Source of the DNA: JAFGGG01 sp964634205
GTDB taxonomy: Bacteria; Spirochaetota; Spirochaetia; SZUA-6; RPPD01
Assembly: GCA_964634205.1 (NCBI GenBank)
Contig: CAZWKE010000015.1
Span: 1-64,000, forward strand
Reading direction: 5' to 3'
DNA length: 64,000 bases
This document shows positions 43,054-51,469 of this stretch, in pieces; the stretch's first letter is position 1, and each line of letters begins with the position of its first letter. The notes under the pieces were generated by a model that saw nothing but the letters and a program-made list of their open reading frames with translations, searched no databases and was not told where the DNA came from. Made by a program: the position numbers and the translations under genes.

Positions 43054-43910
43054 TCCTGGACGTACTGTACGCGCTGTCGCCGTTTAAAAATCCGCTGATG
43101 ACCCACGCGTTTATCGCCGCGATACTGTCCAGCATCTGTTTCGGGATTGTGGGCAGCTTTGTTGTGGTCAAGCGCATCAGCTCCATCGCCGGTTCTATTG
43201 CGCATTCATCTCTGGGCGGTATCGGCCTGGCGCTTTTTTTACAGTATAACCTGGGCATACTCTGGTTTTCTCCCCTGCTGGGCGCCCTGTTTTCCGCTTT
43301 GGTTTCGGCCCTGATCATCGGCCTGGTCAGCCTGTTTGCCTCACAGCGCGAGGACACGGTTATCGGTGTGGTATGGGCGGTGGGCATGGCAATCGGGCTG
43401 CTCTTTGTCACCCAAACCAAGCGGTACACCGATGCCATGAGTTACCTGTTCGGTGAAATCCTTTTTATTTCTCCTTCCGAGCTGTTGATCATAGTGGCGC
43501 TCGACGCCGTGATCATCAGTTTGTGTATGATATTCTACAATAAACTTCTGGCCGTCAGCTTTGACCAGGAGTTTGCAAAACTCCGGGGGGTGCGGGTTGA
43601 GCTGTATTACCTGCTGTTACTGTTTCTGACCGCCCTTACCATTGTGTTGATGGCCATGATCGTCGGTATTTTGCTCGTGATTGCCCTACTCATTATCCCA
43701 CAGGCCATTGCCGGGATGTTTTCCAAAAAACTGTGGCAGATGATGCTTGTTTCCACCCTGTTCTGTCTGGCCTTTACCACAGCCGGCCTCTATGTCAGTT
43801 ATATCTATAATCTGTACGCCGGGCCCACCATTATTCTCTGTGCCGGGGGTGTTTACCTTCTGCTCTTGCTTTTCACCGTGTTTCGAAATAAACTGTTTCG
43901 GTCGGTGTAA
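43050..43910 (+). CDS. znuB: Zinc/manganese ABC transporter, permease
   Basis: A 286-residue ABC-3 family permease with about eight membrane helices. Family markers are SICFGIVGSFVVVKRISSIAGSIAHSSLGGIGLAL and VVALLVI-like LVIALLIIPQAIAGMFSKKLWQMML. It starts at GTG 43050, overlapping the ATPase stop, so the pair is coupled. It completes the set RHH regulator, binding protein, ATPase, permease. Confidence 0.93.
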   Translation: MILDVLYALSPFKNPLMTHAFIAAILSSICFGIVGSFVVVKRISSIAGSIAHSSLGGIGLALFLQYNLGILWFSPLLGALFSALVSALIIGLVSLFASQREDTVIGVVWAVGMAIGLLFVTQTKRYTDAMSYLFGEILFISPSELLIIVALDAVIISLCMIFYNKLLAVSFDQEFAKLRGVRVELYYLLLLFLTALTIVLMAMIVGILLVIALLIIPQAIAGMFSKKLWQMMLVSTLFCLAFTTAGLYVSYIYNLYAGPTIILCAGGVYLLLLLFTVFRNKLFRSV

Positions 43911-43941
43911 CTACGGACAATTTTGTGATATACTAGAACTT

Positions 43942-44601
43942 GTGAAGCGAACAATAACTGCCGTCATTACCGTATGCCTTCTGATAACGGGGATACTCAC
44001 CCTGGGGTACCTCTATGCCGTCGAGGCGGTGCATCCGGTTTACCGGGACGTCCCCAGTTCCGCGGAGCTGCCCTTTGACTCACGCTATAACCTGTTACAG
44101 ACCTTCAATAATTGCGGCCCTTATAACTGCGCTATTGTGGTCCATGTGCTTACGGGCAGGAAGGTAAATGTGAAGGATTTTGTCAGAAAAATGGAGTGGC
44201 GGCTTCCCAATAAAACCACGCTTCCCTGGGGGCTGGAAAAAATACTTAATGAATACGGCGTAAAAACGGAAGTGCCTTTTTTGGTCTTTTTTTCACCCGA
44301 ACACCGCCTGGATTACCTCCGCGCGCAGCTTGCCCATGGCAAGCCGGTCATCCTTTTGGGATTAAAAAAGGGGATCGGGCATTATCTTACGCTGCTGGGA
44401 TACAGCGGCAGTTTTTTCTATGTATACGATTCATGGCACGCAAAAAATCCCTTAAGAACCGGACATTATACCTACGATGATAATGGTTCACTGCCGGGGA
44501 ACATGACGCTTTCCGCGGATCAAATCCTGGACTTCTGGAAAGGCAGTGAAAAGTTTCTCTTTTTTGCCTGGTATGCCCTGGTGGCAGGGCCCGCTTCTTA
44601 A
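43942..44601 (+). CDS. Exported peptidase C39-like protein
   Basis: A 219-residue protein starting at GTG 43942 (a frame open from 43747 overlaps znuB and is not used). An N-terminal membrane segment (about 5-24) anchors or exports it. The body is a papain-like C39_2 domain: TFNNCGPYNCAIVVHVL with catalytic Cys, GIGHYLTLLGYSG with His, and YVYDSWH with Asp. Such domains cleave or just bind peptides. The ribosome-binding site is weak and a promoter-like TGATATACT (about 43926) lies ahead, so it may be transcribed independently of znuB. Confidence 0.75.
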   Translation: MKRTITAVITVCLLITGILTLGYLYAVEAVHPVYRDVPSSAELPFDSRYNLLQTFNNCGPYNCAIVVHVLTGRKVNVKDFVRKMEWRLPNKTTLPWGLEKILNEYGVKTEVPFLVFFSPEHRLDYLRAQLAHGKPVILLGLKKGIGHYLTLLGYSGSFFYVYDSWHAKNPLRTGHYTYDDNGSLPGNMTLSADQILDFWKGSEKFLFFAWYALVAGPAS

Positions 44602-44769
44602 GATTTCCTGGGAATGACACTCAACTCACGTTTTTGGCCGGCGTGAATTACCTTCATGATAATACGCTGCCCCGGTTTCCAGCGCGCCAGAATACGGTGG
44701 ATATCATCTACCGTGCCGACCTCATATTCATCCAATCCATAAATAAGGTCGCCGCCGGTTGACGTGAGG
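44598..44769 (-). pseudogene. Remnant of a PDZ domain (HtrA/DegP-type protease 3' end)
   Basis: Read on the minus strand, the frame gives STGGDLIYGLDEYEVG, TVDDIHRILARWKPGQRI and IMKVIHAGQKRELSVIPRKS and then stops. This is the C-terminal half of a PDZ domain as found at the end of HtrA/DegP proteases. No start codon, protease domain or upstream PDZ half exists: the frame meets a stop about 20 codons upstream and other genes occupy the flank. It is a leftover of a lost gene whose stop codon overlaps that of the C39-like gene. Confidence 0.75.
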
Positions 44770-44826
44770 GAATAAAGAATTATTTACACTTGCAATTCTC
44801 CGCCTTTTTTGTCTAGAGTAGTAGCT

Positions 44827-45021
44827 ATGAACTGTCAGAATCAGAAACAAAACCAGGCACAGTGTAACTGTACCTACGAGGGCTGCCCGCGGTACGGTGT
44901 GTGTTGTGAGTGCATTACCTATCACCGCAGGATGAATGAGCTTCCGGCCTGTTATTTTAATAAAGAAGAAGAGCGGACCTATAACCGCAGTATCAGCTAT
45001 TTTATCCGAAACCGGAGTTAG
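44827..45021 (+). CDS. DUF6485-like small cysteine-rich protein
   Basis: A 64-residue protein starting at ATG 44827: NCQNQKQNQAQCNCTYEGCPRYGVCCECITYHRRMNELPACYFN. Eight cysteines in CxC, CxxxxxCCxC and a late Cys suggest a small zinc- or cluster-binding knuckle. It matches by look the DUF6485 group of short bacterial proteins of unknown function. It overlaps the convergent membrane protein gene by four bases. Confidence 0.75.
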   Translation: MNCQNQKQNQAQCNCTYEGCPRYGVCCECITYHRRMNELPACYFNKEEERTYNRSISYFIRNRS

Positions 45022-45902
45022 GCTTTTTCGGTATCGGTATCCGTGGCCACGGCCGGCTTCCCGCCGGCTGCGGGTGTAACCGCCGCGGAGGCTGTCTCCC
45101 GCTTAAAAAACCAGGATGCCGCGTCTTGCATAATCTGGGAAAGCATGAGTGCTTCTATATTATGTTTCCTGGTTTTCTCCAGTATTTTATTCCATCTGCC
45201 TTCCGAGTATTCTGCTTTTAAGCTGCGGACGGTCCGGGTTACCTGCTCTTTGACCTCCGGATCCCGCGCCGAATACGAGTCCAGCAGGTAGAGCGTCAAA
45301 ACCAGGAGCACGATATCCTTGGTAATGTGTAACACTGAAATCAGGGTGTTTTTGCCGTCTTCCTCTTTGTTCTGCTGCAGCAGGGAAAAGGCGTAGTTCC
45401 ATCGTATCCAGTCCCGGTGATGCGTACCGGCCATCTCCAGCAGGGAGTTGAAAAATGATTCGGCCTCTTCCGGATTATCGGAAAGCAGGTAGGGCAGGCT
45501 GAACTGGATGGAATACTTCTGAATGCGTGTGGGGCTTTTGTCCCGCAGGTGCTTCTCCAACTTCTTGATTTCTTCCAGGTTTGAAGTGACAATATAAGAG
45601 TTTATCAGGATCTTGATATAACTGCTCCTGGTGGAGCCCTTGTTGTATATGTTGTTTTCAAGAAAGCTGATCAACCCCTTCCAGTCTTCCCTTTCCAAAT
45701 ATGAGTAAAAACGCAGGTTCAGGAGAAAATAGATGTTAAAAACCGAGAGGAACACCAGAAAAACAATTATGATGAGTAGATTCTGTCTGGCAACAAGCAG
45801 AAAACTCTCTTCTCCCATAAAAAAAAGCGGGGCAAAAAAAATCAAGATAAATGATAAGATCAGGACAAGGTTAAAGGTGATAAAAAGCGCTTTAAATTTC
45901 AT
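45018..45902 (-). CDS. Membrane-anchored helical-repeat protein of unknown function
   Basis: A 294-residue protein with two N-terminal membrane helices (about 7-30 and 42-66) and a cytoplasmic helical part with TPR-like repeats (KGLISFLENNIYNKGSTRSSYIKILINSY; SLPYLLSDNPEEAESFFNSLLEMAG; RWNYAFSLLQQNKEEDG). The tail is Ala/Thr-rich. No enzyme motif. It converges with the small Cys-rich gene and diverges from the HD-GYP gene, which begins 68 bases away. Confidence 0.7.
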   Translation of the reverse strand: MKFKALFITFNLVLILSFILIFFAPLFFMGEESFLLVARQNLLIIIVFLVFLSVFNIYFLLNLRFYSYLEREDWKGLISFLENNIYNKGSTRSSYIKILINSYIVTSNLEEIKKLEKHLRDKSPTRIQKYSIQFSLPYLLSDNPEEAESFFNSLLEMAGTHHRDWIRWNYAFSLLQQNKEEDGKNTLISVLHITKDIVLLVLTLYLLDSYSARDPEVKEQVTRTVRSLKAEYSEGRWNKILEKTRKHNIEALMLSQIMQDAASWFFKRETASAAVTPAAGGKPAVATDTDTEKA

Positions 45903-45969
45903 TGAACATCCTCTATACTAAGGGGTAATGTTATAATATAATCACACCCAGGTCAACAGGAGCCGGAGA

Positions 45970-47136
45970 ATGAAAAGTATCAGCGTAGACAACCTGTCAC
46001 CGAACTCTTATTTCAGCGAACCCGTTTTTCTGGATAATAAATATATCCTGCTCTCGCCTGATGTTCCGGTGGACGATTCCCTGATACAGCGGCTTAAGAA
46101 ATGGAATATCGAAAAGATACACACCGCCGGCGTCTATATCGGCAAGTCGGAGTATACCACCACCGCGGACAAAGAGACAATCGAGTTCAACCTTGAACAG
46201 GACGTAAAGAACCAGACAGCGCAGGAAGAGACCGTAAAATTTTATTTTGACCTGCTGACGTTCTGTAAGGACATGTTCGCGGAATATACCCAGAAGAACC
46301 AGATAAACATCGAAATTATCAGTGAAAAAATCAAAGGTGCCATCGAACAAATAAAGCAGCACCGGGATCTGATCCTTAAATTCCACGAGTTAAAGTATCC
46401 CACCGAAAATTACCTTTATAATCACAGCGTGAATACGGCATTGCTCTCGCTTGCCATCGGTTCCATCCTGAAAATGCCGCCCCACAAACTGATTGAGTTG
46501 GGGATCGCCGCGTTACTGCACGATATCGGTATGATTAAACTTCCCCCCCAGGTGTATTTAAAAAGCGGGCCGCTTGAGCCGCAGGAAAAAAAGACCATCA
46601 TGGCCCATACCATTCTTGGGTATAAGATTTTAAAAGGCTTTTCCGTGGCCGAGAACATTGCATTGACCGCTATCGAACACCACGAACGCCTGGACGGCAG
46701 CGGATATCCCCGCGCGTTAAAAGGCGAAAATGCCGTCTCCATATACGGCCGTATTGTGGCCGTGGCCTGTTCTTTCGACGGCTGTACCTCCGACCGCCCC
46801 TATAAGGAGGGAATGGAGGGGTATAAAGGGATTGTGGACCTGATAAAAACCAACAAACACCGTTATGATGAAAACGTGCTGAAAGCCCTGATTTTTGCCA
46901 TATCGCTTTATCCGATCGGTACCACGGTACTGCTTTCCGATCACGCCGTCGGTGTGGTGGTAAAAACAAACCCCAAAAATCCCAAGTGTCCGATTGTCCG
47001 CGTTCTCATAGACAAAGGCGGCAAACGTCTGACCGAACCCGTACTGATCCAGACATCGGAGGAGTCGGTCGGCATTTCAATCTGGCGTGTGCTGGAAGAT
47101 TATGAGAAACCAAAATTGGAAAGTGATAAAGTATAG
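45970..47136 (+). CDS. HD-GYP domain protein (cyclic di-GMP phosphodiesterase type)
   Basis: A 388-residue protein. An N-terminal unit of about 60 residues (ISVDNLSPNSYFSEPVFLDNKYILL...NIEKIHTAGVYIG) resembles DUF3391. The HD-GYP domain has the full metal set: His of NHSVNTALLSLAIG, HD of LLHDIGMIKLP, HTILGYKIL, HHERLDGSGYP and the GYP box. An extra C-terminal beta part (YPIGTTVLLSDHAVGVVVKT) is shared with the paralogue at 60170. It should hydrolyse cyclic di-GMP. It starts after AGGAG and is followed 31 bases later by the TGS-uridine kinase gene. Confidence 0.92.
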   Translation: MKSISVDNLSPNSYFSEPVFLDNKYILLSPDVPVDDSLIQRLKKWNIEKIHTAGVYIGKSEYTTTADKETIEFNLEQDVKNQTAQEETVKFYFDLLTFCKDMFAEYTQKNQINIEIISEKIKGAIEQIKQHRDLILKFHELKYPTENYLYNHSVNTALLSLAIGSILKMPPHKLIELGIAALLHDIGMIKLPPQVYLKSGPLEPQEKKTIMAHTILGYKILKGFSVAENIALTAIEHHERLDGSGYPRALKGENAVSIYGRIVAVACSFDGCTSDRPYKEGMEGYKGIVDLIKTNKHRYDENVLKALIFAISLYPIGTTVLLSDHAVGVVVKTNPKNPKCPIVRVLIDKGGKRLTEPVLIQTSEESVGISIWRVLEDYEKPKLESDKV

Positions 47137-47167
47137 AACGTAGAGGACCCCCCGCAAAGGTATTAAT

Positions 47168-48826
47168 ATGAAAATCAGTGTAGTGCTTCCCTCGGGTAAA
47201 GAAACCATTGTTGACGCCGGGACAACAACCGAACAGATCTTGTCCGCTCCCGAGTTTGCGGATGACCGGCCGTCCATTATTGCCGCCTTGGTGAACAATG
47301 AGATCGTCAGCCTGTCGTATAATCCGGAGGTAAACTGTTCGTTTCAGCCCATCCTGCTGCATTCACGGGACGGCATGATCATTTACCGCCGCTCGCTCTG
47401 TTATCTGCTGGCCAATGCCGGGAAACGCCTGTTTAAGAAAAGAAGGCTTGTCATCGGGCACTCCCTGGGTAAGGGATATTACTTTTACTTTGACGGAATG
47501 GACAGTGTGCCCGAGGAGGATCTGTATAAACTGCATGAAGAAATGCGCAGGATTGTCGCTTTGGACCTGCCGATTACCCGGTATAAGATGTCATATACCG
47601 AGGCCCTGGCTTATTTTAAAGAGAACAATCAACCGGACACGGTGCTCCTGATAAAAAACAGCAACGCGCCCAGGGTGCCGGTAAACCGCTGTGGTGATTT
47701 TATCGATATCTCCCATGGTCCGCTGATACCCCGGACCGGAATGTTGGATATTTTTCAGATTAAGAATTATCCTCCCGGATTCATTCTGCGCTATCCCCCC
47801 CTGGCTTCGCCCGGCCGCATCAAACCGTTTGAAGATAATCCCATTTTGTTTTCTGTTTACCAGGAGTACAAACATTGGGGCAAGATATTAAAAATCAACT
47901 GTATCGGGCTTTTGAATGAGAAGATAAAGGCCGGGGAGATAAAGGAGTTTATTGAGATTGCGGAAGCCCTGCATAACAGCAAAATCGTGGAGATAGCCGA
48001 AAGCATTCGCCGCAAGAACGGCGGCGGGAACCTTGTGTTGATTGCCGGTCCTTCTTCCTCGGGCAAAACCACCTTTATGAAGAAACTGTCCATACAGTTA
48101 AAGGTGTTCGGGATTACGCCCGTGGCTATTTCGATCGACGATTATTTTCTTCCGCGTGAGCAGACCCCGCGGGACAAGCACGGGAACTATAATTTTGAAA
48201 CCCTGGAAGCGGTGAATGTTGATCTGTTGAATACCCACTTAAACCAGCTTTTGGACGGAAAGCAGGTGCTGATTCCCATTTATGATTTTACGGCAGGGAA
48301 GCCCAAGACGCAGGGAAAAAAGGTAAAACTTGATGAAAATTCAATCGTCATTCTGGAAGGGATCCACGGCCTCAACGACAACCTGACCCCGCGTATCAGC
48401 GTGGACAAAAAGATAAAGATCTACGTATCCGCACTGACCCAGCTGAACCTGGATGATCATAACCGCATCCCCACCACCGACGTGCGCCTGCTGCGGAGAA
48501 TGGTACGGGACTACCGGTTCCGCGGGCACAGTGCCCTGACCACATTCAAGATGTGGCCGTCGGTACGCCGCGGCGAAGATAAATATATCTTTCCCTTTCA
48601 AAACAATGCGGACATGGCTTTTAATTCCAGCCTGGATTATGAGCTTGCCGTGTTAAAGGTGTATGCCGAGCCCCTGCTGAAAACAATCGAGCCGTCACAC
48701 CGGGAATACAGTGAGGTGAAACGCATGCTGGCCTTTCTGGAGAATGTGATTCCCGTGCCCGCGCTTTGGGTGCCCCCCCAATCGATTTTACGGGAGTTTA
48801 TCGGAGAGAGCAGCTTTTCCTACTAA
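47168..48826 (+). CDS. TGS-domain/uridine-kinase fusion
   Basis: A 552-residue protein. It opens with a TGS-like ubiquitin fold (ISVVLPSGKETIVDAGTTTEQIL), followed by a ThrRS-editing-like part (HSRDGMIIYRRSLCYLLANAGKRLF; KGYYFYFDGMDSVPEEDLYKLHEEMRRI), then a P-loop nucleoside kinase: GPSSSGKTTFMKKL Walker A near residue 295, SIDDYFLPREQTPRDKHGNYNFETLEAVNVDLL and VILEGIHGLNDNLTP. This fusion is a known spirochaete/Firmicutes type annotated as uridine kinase or phosphoribulokinase-like. True substrate is not proven. The gene converges with the PilZ gene. Confidence 0.9.
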   Translation: MKISVVLPSGKETIVDAGTTTEQILSAPEFADDRPSIIAALVNNEIVSLSYNPEVNCSFQPILLHSRDGMIIYRRSLCYLLANAGKRLFKKRRLVIGHSLGKGYYFYFDGMDSVPEEDLYKLHEEMRRIVALDLPITRYKMSYTEALAYFKENNQPDTVLLIKNSNAPRVPVNRCGDFIDISHGPLIPRTGMLDIFQIKNYPPGFILRYPPLASPGRIKPFEDNPILFSVYQEYKHWGKILKINCIGLLNEKIKAGEIKEFIEIAEALHNSKIVEIAESIRRKNGGGNLVLIAGPSSSGKTTFMKKLSIQLKVFGITPVAISIDDYFLPREQTPRDKHGNYNFETLEAVNVDLLNTHLNQLLDGKQVLIPIYDFTAGKPKTQGKKVKLDENSIVILEGIHGLNDNLTPRISVDKKIKIYVSALTQLNLDDHNRIPTTDVRLLRRMVRDYRFRGHSALTTFKMWPSVRRGEDKYIFPFQNNADMAFNSSLDYELAVLKVYAEPLLKTIEPSHREYSEVKRMLAFLENVIPVPALWVPPQSILREFIGESSFSY

Positions 48827-49188
48827 ATGATGATGGACTCGGATTTCATAATGGTTTTTTCTATCATGGAGATGAACTCCTTGTCGGGTTTAAGAAACAT
48901 CAGTCCGAATCCGCTGTCCGCGGAGTCCTTGTCCGGCCCGAAAATCCTGGCCGATCGCACCACCCGTACCTGGCCTTCGTAATAACGCCTGCCGTGGTCA
49001 TCCACAAGGATATCAAGCTCTTCTCCAAGCTCAAACAGGGAAAGGTCCTCGGTGGAGATAAAAATCCCCCCCAGTGACAGATTGGTGGTCCTGAATTCCA
49101 TAATGGAAAACACGTTATCCGGTGTGGCCTTCTTTATGATAGTCGTTAAATTGTACTGTCGCCTGTCGGCTCTGCGTTTTTCAACCAT
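48823..49188 (-). CDS. PilZ-domain protein
   Basis: A 121-residue single PilZ domain. RADRRQYN at the N-terminus supplies the RxxxR-like cyclic di-GMP motif and TTNLSLGGIFISTED matches the second motif (D/NxSxxG). It probably senses cyclic di-GMP and binds a partner. Two HD-GYP proteins in the window indicate this second messenger is in use. The stop codon overlaps the end of the uridine kinase gene by four bases. Confidence 0.87.
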   Translation of the reverse strand: MVEKRRADRRQYNLTTIIKKATPDNVFSIMEFRTTNLSLGGIFISTEDLSLFELGEELDILVDDHGRRYYEGQVRVVRSARIFGPDKDSADSGFGLMFLKPDKEFISMIEKTIMKSESIII

Positions 49189-49246
49189 GGGAAAAATCTC
49201 TACTACTGACTAGTATATGCAATGAAATATGCTCTGTAAAGAATAA

Positions 49247-49484
49247 TTAGTGGTACGAAGCCTGCGCCTAAGTTATGGAATTCAGATATAGGCATATTGC
49301 GGCACATAATGCTTCTCCGGGTAAGGGGTAAACACCTTTTTCAACCAAAGATCGTCAAGGAAGCCCCACAAAAAGCTAAGTTTGGGAAATCCTGTCGATT
49401 CGATTTTGGATGGTGTTTCGGTTCAACTTAATACAGACAAAAGGTATGTTTTGCTTTGTTTAGGCGCAGGCTTTGTGCCACTAA
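49247..49484. mobile_element. MITE-like 238-bp element with 25-bp terminal inverted repeats
   Basis: The ends 49247-49271 and 49460-49484 are inverted copies of a 25-bp repeat that begins TTAGTGG and contains GCCTGCGCCTAA; they differ at two positions. The interior is too short for a transposase. On the minus strand it holds a coding-like frame without start, about 46 codons (49282-49420), with LSFLWGFLDDLWLKKVF and PYPEKHYVPQYAYI, perhaps from a parent element. No target duplication is visible. Its right end overlaps the 3' end of the YkgJ-type gene. No second copy was found in the window. Confidence 0.65.
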
Positions 49485-49786
49485 CCACCTTTTATCGTGG
49501 GAAGGAACCGCCGCCAGGGGCGGTATTTTTTTACATACCCGCAGCTTTCCGGGAGATAGCGGGAGAATAATGCGTGAAACATGGTAACCTTTTCACAGTT
49601 TTTACAGATAATAAATCTTTCATTGTATACGGAACATGTTTTTTGATCGATATTTAAAAAATCGCACGGTTTGTCCAGGTTGATGGTGACGGACAGCCCG
49701 TGGTGCTCTTTTTCATAACAGCAGATCCCGCAGCGTAAGCATAATTCTTCCCAGGCCTGCCGCTTTTTTGCAAAGAACCCGCTCAT
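49481..49786 (-). CDS. YkgJ-type cysteine-cluster protein, 3' end altered by an element
   Basis: A 101-residue protein with a Zn or Fe-S cluster motif: LCLRCGICCYEKEHHG (CxxCxxCC) and later CDFLNIDQKTCSVYNERFIICKNC, as in YkgJ/DUF3109-like proteins. The final codons (TIKGG then stop) run into the terminal repeat of the adjacent 238-bp element, which supplies the stop codon (49481-49483). So the native C-terminus may have been longer. It overlaps the membrane protein gene by four bases (ATGA), indicating one operon. Confidence 0.75.
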   Translation of the reverse strand: MSGFFAKKRQAWEELCLRCGICCYEKEHHGLSVTINLDKPCDFLNIDQKTCSVYNERFIICKNCEKVTMFHALFSRYLPESCGYVKKYRPWRRFLPTIKGG

Positions 49787-50481
49787 GGCGTATCGGCTTC
49801 TTTTTTCAGGAGTCTTTTATTGAGTATCAAAAATGTCAGAGGGACCGATATCCCCACAATTATGAGAAGAATAGCCCAGAACAGGATGAATTTGGAAAAT
49901 AAAATGACAAAATAGTAGATAAACGCGCAAAACACAATAATGGCCCCCGCGTAAAGGCTGAAGCGCATTTTGTGTTTTTGTACGGAAAACAGGTACACCG
50001 CCAGAAATGACAACCCTATGCTGAGTACCAGGAACACCGGATGAAATCCTATCTCGGGCTGCAGCATACTCATCCAGATCCAGAGGCTCAATCCATACAG
50101 TGAACCCGCAGGCAGTAATGCCCACCACTGCGCCCTTTGCAGAAGAAAAATGATCAGAAAGGTCGTGCCGAAGCCGAAGGACAGGAGCGCCGCCGCCAGG
50201 GTGCCGATTATTTCGGCAAAGCCGAAAATAAGAATAACAATGCCGAAGCTGAAGGACACGCCGGCAGGGATAATAAACCAGAACAGCCCGCCGCCCCTGC
50301 CCTGAAAAAAGGCAAACACGATCCCGGTGACAAATAAAAGGATCCCAATTACCCTTTCGGTGGCCTGACCGACCGGGGGGATGATGCTGAAGTTCGTCAG
50401 GAGAAAGAATATACCGCTTAAGATCAGGGCCGTGCCCACAAAACCTGTTCGCCAGAAAAAGAAATTATCATTCGCTTTCAT
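49783..50481 (-). CDS. Polytopic membrane protein of unknown function
   Basis: A 232-residue protein with seven to eight membrane helices covering almost its whole length (TGFVGTALILSGIFFLLTNF; IGILLFVTGIVFAFF; FWFIIPAGVSFSFGIVILIFGF; ILFWAILLIIVGISVPLTFLIL). Met at 50481 starts the hydrophobic part; the frame is open to 50658 but that extension is low-complexity and unlikely. It resembles small integral proteins of unknown family with a DUF2157-like look. It is followed by the YkgJ-type gene. Confidence 0.7.
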   Translation of the reverse strand: MKANDNFFFWRTGFVGTALILSGIFFLLTNFSIIPPVGQATERVIGILLFVTGIVFAFFQGRGGGLFWFIIPAGVSFSFGIVILIFGFAEIIGTLAAALLSFGFGTTFLIIFLLQRAQWWALLPAGSLYGLSLWIWMSMLQPEIGFHPVFLVLSIGLSFLAVYLFSVQKHKMRFSLYAGAIIVFCAFIYYFVILFSKFILFWAILLIIVGISVPLTFLILNKRLLKKEADTP

Positions 50482-50563
50482 TCTACATATCACTATACCA
50501 CTTTGTTTTTTTTTATGATAGGGTAGAGAACAAATATTCCGTTGGGTGGACAAAGGAGCGGTG

Positions 50564-51469
50564 ATGGATGTGTTTAAAGGGGTGATTGTCGGAGTTGTCG
50601 GATTTTTCATCTGTATTTTTCTATTGGCGATTAGTATGGTGTATGTGGTTGATGTCACGATCGGTGACGCGGATTTTATGGTGCGTAATGCGGCGGCCGT
50701 CGATTACAGCCTGCTGCTGGAAGATATTATGCGGGGGGCCCAACCCAACGAACTGCCGGAAAATTTTTTGAACGGCAAGGCGGGTGAAATAAACCGCTCG
50801 GTCCGTGGGTTTGTCGCCAGGATCATCCAATCGGTGTATGGATACCTTGACGGGAAGATCGGGCCCGAAGAGATCAAGGTCCCGCTCTGGCAGCTGTTCG
50901 ATGAGCTGCGGCCCTTGCTGGCTGAAGCGGAATATAATTCGCTGCGGAAACAGGGACAAAACGTACCTAAAAAGAGCTTTGATAAAAGATTCGACATCAT
51001 CTGGAGGGAGCTGATGAGTGAAATCCCCGATACGCTGGAGTTCGATGAAAAATCTCTTACGCCGGAAGACCTGCGCACCCTGTATGGAATTCGCGACGGG
51101 TACCGGAATTTTCATTACGCCTATCTGGGTTTTATCCTGTTTTGTGTGGTGTTCTGCGCAATCATCTTTTTTGTGGACCGCAATATACCGCTTTCACTTC
51201 GGCATGTGGGCATAATGCTGGTGATAACGGGCCTGCTGCAGGTCCTGCTTATCATTTTACTGCACAACATGGGAACCTGGACGTTTGTGCTGGACAAAAT
51301 CCCCAAGTACCTTAAAAGTTATGAGGGGGTTCTGCTGGCCGCGCTGGGAGACTCATTTTTCCTGACCACGATACTCTACCTGGTAACAGGCGGTGTGTTT
51401 ATCGGCGCGTCCGTGTTCTTGCCGCGGATTTTCCCCCCGCCTGAATCAGAAGAAAAGCTCCAGCCGTAA
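50564..51469 (+). CDS. Membrane protein of unknown function
   Basis: A 301-residue protein from ATG 50564, which follows AAAGGAG. One N-terminal helix (4-28) leads into about 155 extracytoplasmic residues (VVDVTIGDADFMVRNAAAVDYSLLLEDIMRG...KSFDKRFDIIWRELMSE), then three C-terminal helices (YLGFILFCVVFCAIIFFV; RHVGIMLVITGLLQVLLIILL; LYLVTGGVFIGASVFLPRIF). No family recognised. It converges with the GH31 gene and overlaps its 3' end by 24 bases. Confidence 0.7.
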   Translation: MDVFKGVIVGVVGFFICIFLLAISMVYVVDVTIGDADFMVRNAAAVDYSLLLEDIMRGAQPNELPENFLNGKAGEINRSVRGFVARIIQSVYGYLDGKIGPEEIKVPLWQLFDELRPLLAEAEYNSLRKQGQNVPKKSFDKRFDIIWRELMSEIPDTLEFDEKSLTPEDLRTLYGIRDGYRNFHYAYLGFILFCVVFCAIIFFVDRNIPLSLRHVGIMLVITGLLQVLLIILLHNMGTWTFVLDKIPKYLKSYEGVLLAALGDSFFLTTILYLVTGGVFIGASVFLPRIFPPPESEEKLQP

